A DNA stretch of 23,538 bases, taken from assembly GCA_964346375.1 (NCBI GenBank), contig CAYFUL010000022.1:1-23538 (forward strand), written 5' to 3'. The translations under genes were made by a program, and so were the position numbers. This DNA is from CAYFUL01 sp964346375 (GTDB lineage Bacteria > Bacillota > Clostridia > Tissierellales > Peptoniphilaceae). Shown one piece after another: positions 23,039-23,538 of the stretch. The stretch's first letter is position 1, and each line of letters begins with the position of its first letter. The notes beneath the pieces are model-generated. The model did no database searches. It was given only the letters and a program-made list of their open reading frames with translations, and was not told the DNA's origin.

Positions 23039-23538
23039 ATGACTTTTATTCAAACTCTTTTTAGCACAATAAGGTTTAGAGATTTAATTGACATTGCTAT
23101 TGTTGCTATAATTATTTACAATTTTATAAATCTTATTAAGGGTACGAGAGCGGAGCAGCTTTCCAAGGGGATTATTGTAATTCTTTTTATGGCGAGGGTA
23201 ACTAAGACTTTACAATTTAATACTCTCTATTGGATTTTAGATAAGTTATTTACCTATGGGGTTCTAGCCGTACTTATAGTTTTTCAACCGGAGTTAAGAA
23301 GAGGGCTTGAATTTATTGGTAGAACTTCCTCTATTAAAAATCAACTTTTGGCTAGTGATGAAAATGTATACGTTGTAAAGGAGATGACCTCTGCAATAGC
23401 ATCCCTTTCTAGGCAGAAAATTGGAGCCCTTATTATTATAGAAAGGCAGACTGGTCTAAACGAAATAGTTGATACTTGTACATCTATTGACGGATATGTA
23501 AGTTCATCTTTACTTATTAATATATTTATTCCCAACAC
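23039..23538 (+). CDS. cdaA: Diadenylate cyclase CdaA, 5' part
   Basis: The first about 166 residues of CdaA, truncated by the window edge. The N-terminus MTFIQTLFSTIRFRDLIDIAIVAIIIY and two further hydrophobic helices (about 44-60 and 70-85) make the three-helix membrane domain, ending in the IVFQPELRRGLE motif. The DAC catalytic domain has begun (IGALIIIERQTGLNEI, SSLLINIFIPN), but its DGA and RHR active-site motifs lie beyond the end. CdaA makes cyclic di-AMP from two ATP at the membrane; this signal controls potassium, osmolyte and cell-wall homeostasis in Firmicutes. AAGGGA at 23029-23034 supports ATG 23039. The usual downstream genes, cdaR and glmM, would lie outside the window. Confidence 0.95.
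   Translation, partial: MTFIQTLFSTIRFRDLIDIAIVAIIIYNFINLIKGTRAEQLSKGIIVILFMARVTKTLQFNTLYWILDKLFTYGVLAVLIVFQPELRRGLEFIGRTSSIKNQLLASDENVYVVKEMTSAIASLSRQKIGALIIIERQTGLNEIVDTCTSIDGYVSSSLLINIFIPN

Noticed and set aside
1..23538. CRISPR array, insertion sequence or prophage genes
   Set aside because: No regularly spaced repeats, transposase, integrase or phage-like proteins were seen on either strand.

Overview
The window is one contiguous, low-GC (roughly one third G+C) segment of a Firmicutes-type chromosome. Every protein gene lies on the + strand; one tRNA-Leu lies on the - strand. Strong AGA/ATA/TTA codon bias, Shine-Dalgarno sites of the AGGAGG type, TATAAT promoters with TGn extensions, an IspH-ribosomal protein S1 fusion, a CD1247-family gene, and the M50 protease-scpA-scpB-rluB order without the spmA/spmB/dacB sporulation genes all suggest a non-sporulating anaerobic Clostridia/Tissierellia relative, plausibly Peptoniphilaceae. 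The family-level placement is inference. Four runs of ten N (4297-4306, 14782-14791, 16127-16136, 16951-16960) mark scaffold gaps inside genes, so this is a draft, possibly metagenomic, assembly.

Layout. (1) 2-1885: 3' part of a large beta-rich, probably surface, protein, closed by a terminator. (2) 1963-2156: tRNA-Leu(UAG) on the - strand with its own promoter and terminator. (3) 2203-5900: a tightly overlapping cluster of an SGNH hydrolase, a PilO/GspM-like membrane protein and four minor-pilin-like genes in the order GspH-, GspI-, GspJ- and PilX/GspK-like. The motor ATPase, platform protein, major pilin and prepilin peptidase are not here. (4) 5904-7835: efp, a CD1247-type gene with a very acidic tail, then an Asp23 gene and nusB, with clear promoters and terminators. 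(5) 7841-19039: a long, overlapping housekeeping operon: xseA, xseB, ispA, tlyA, recN, nudF, pdp, M50 protease, scpA, scpB, rluB, mnmM (ytqB) and a BaiN/HI0933-type flavoprotein. (6) 19085-22439: cmk, plsC-type acyltransferase and ispH-rpsA behind an extended -10 promoter, ending at a terminator. (7) 22447-23538: DUF5317 membrane gene and the 5' part of cdaA (c-di-AMP synthase), behind an 18-T tract.

Functionally, regions 4-7 are core genes for translation (efp, tlyA, rluB, mnmM, S1), DNA repair and chromosome segregation (xseAB, recN, scpAB), isoprenoids (ispA, ispH), nucleotides (cmk, pdp, nudF), lipids (plsC) and second-messenger signalling (cdaA). The most unusual part is the minor-pilin cluster. 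There, stop codons of upstream genes lie inside the prepilin cleavage motifs of downstream genes, the GspI-like gene has no visible normal start, and a GC-rich, lipoprotein-like piece sits beside an assembly gap.
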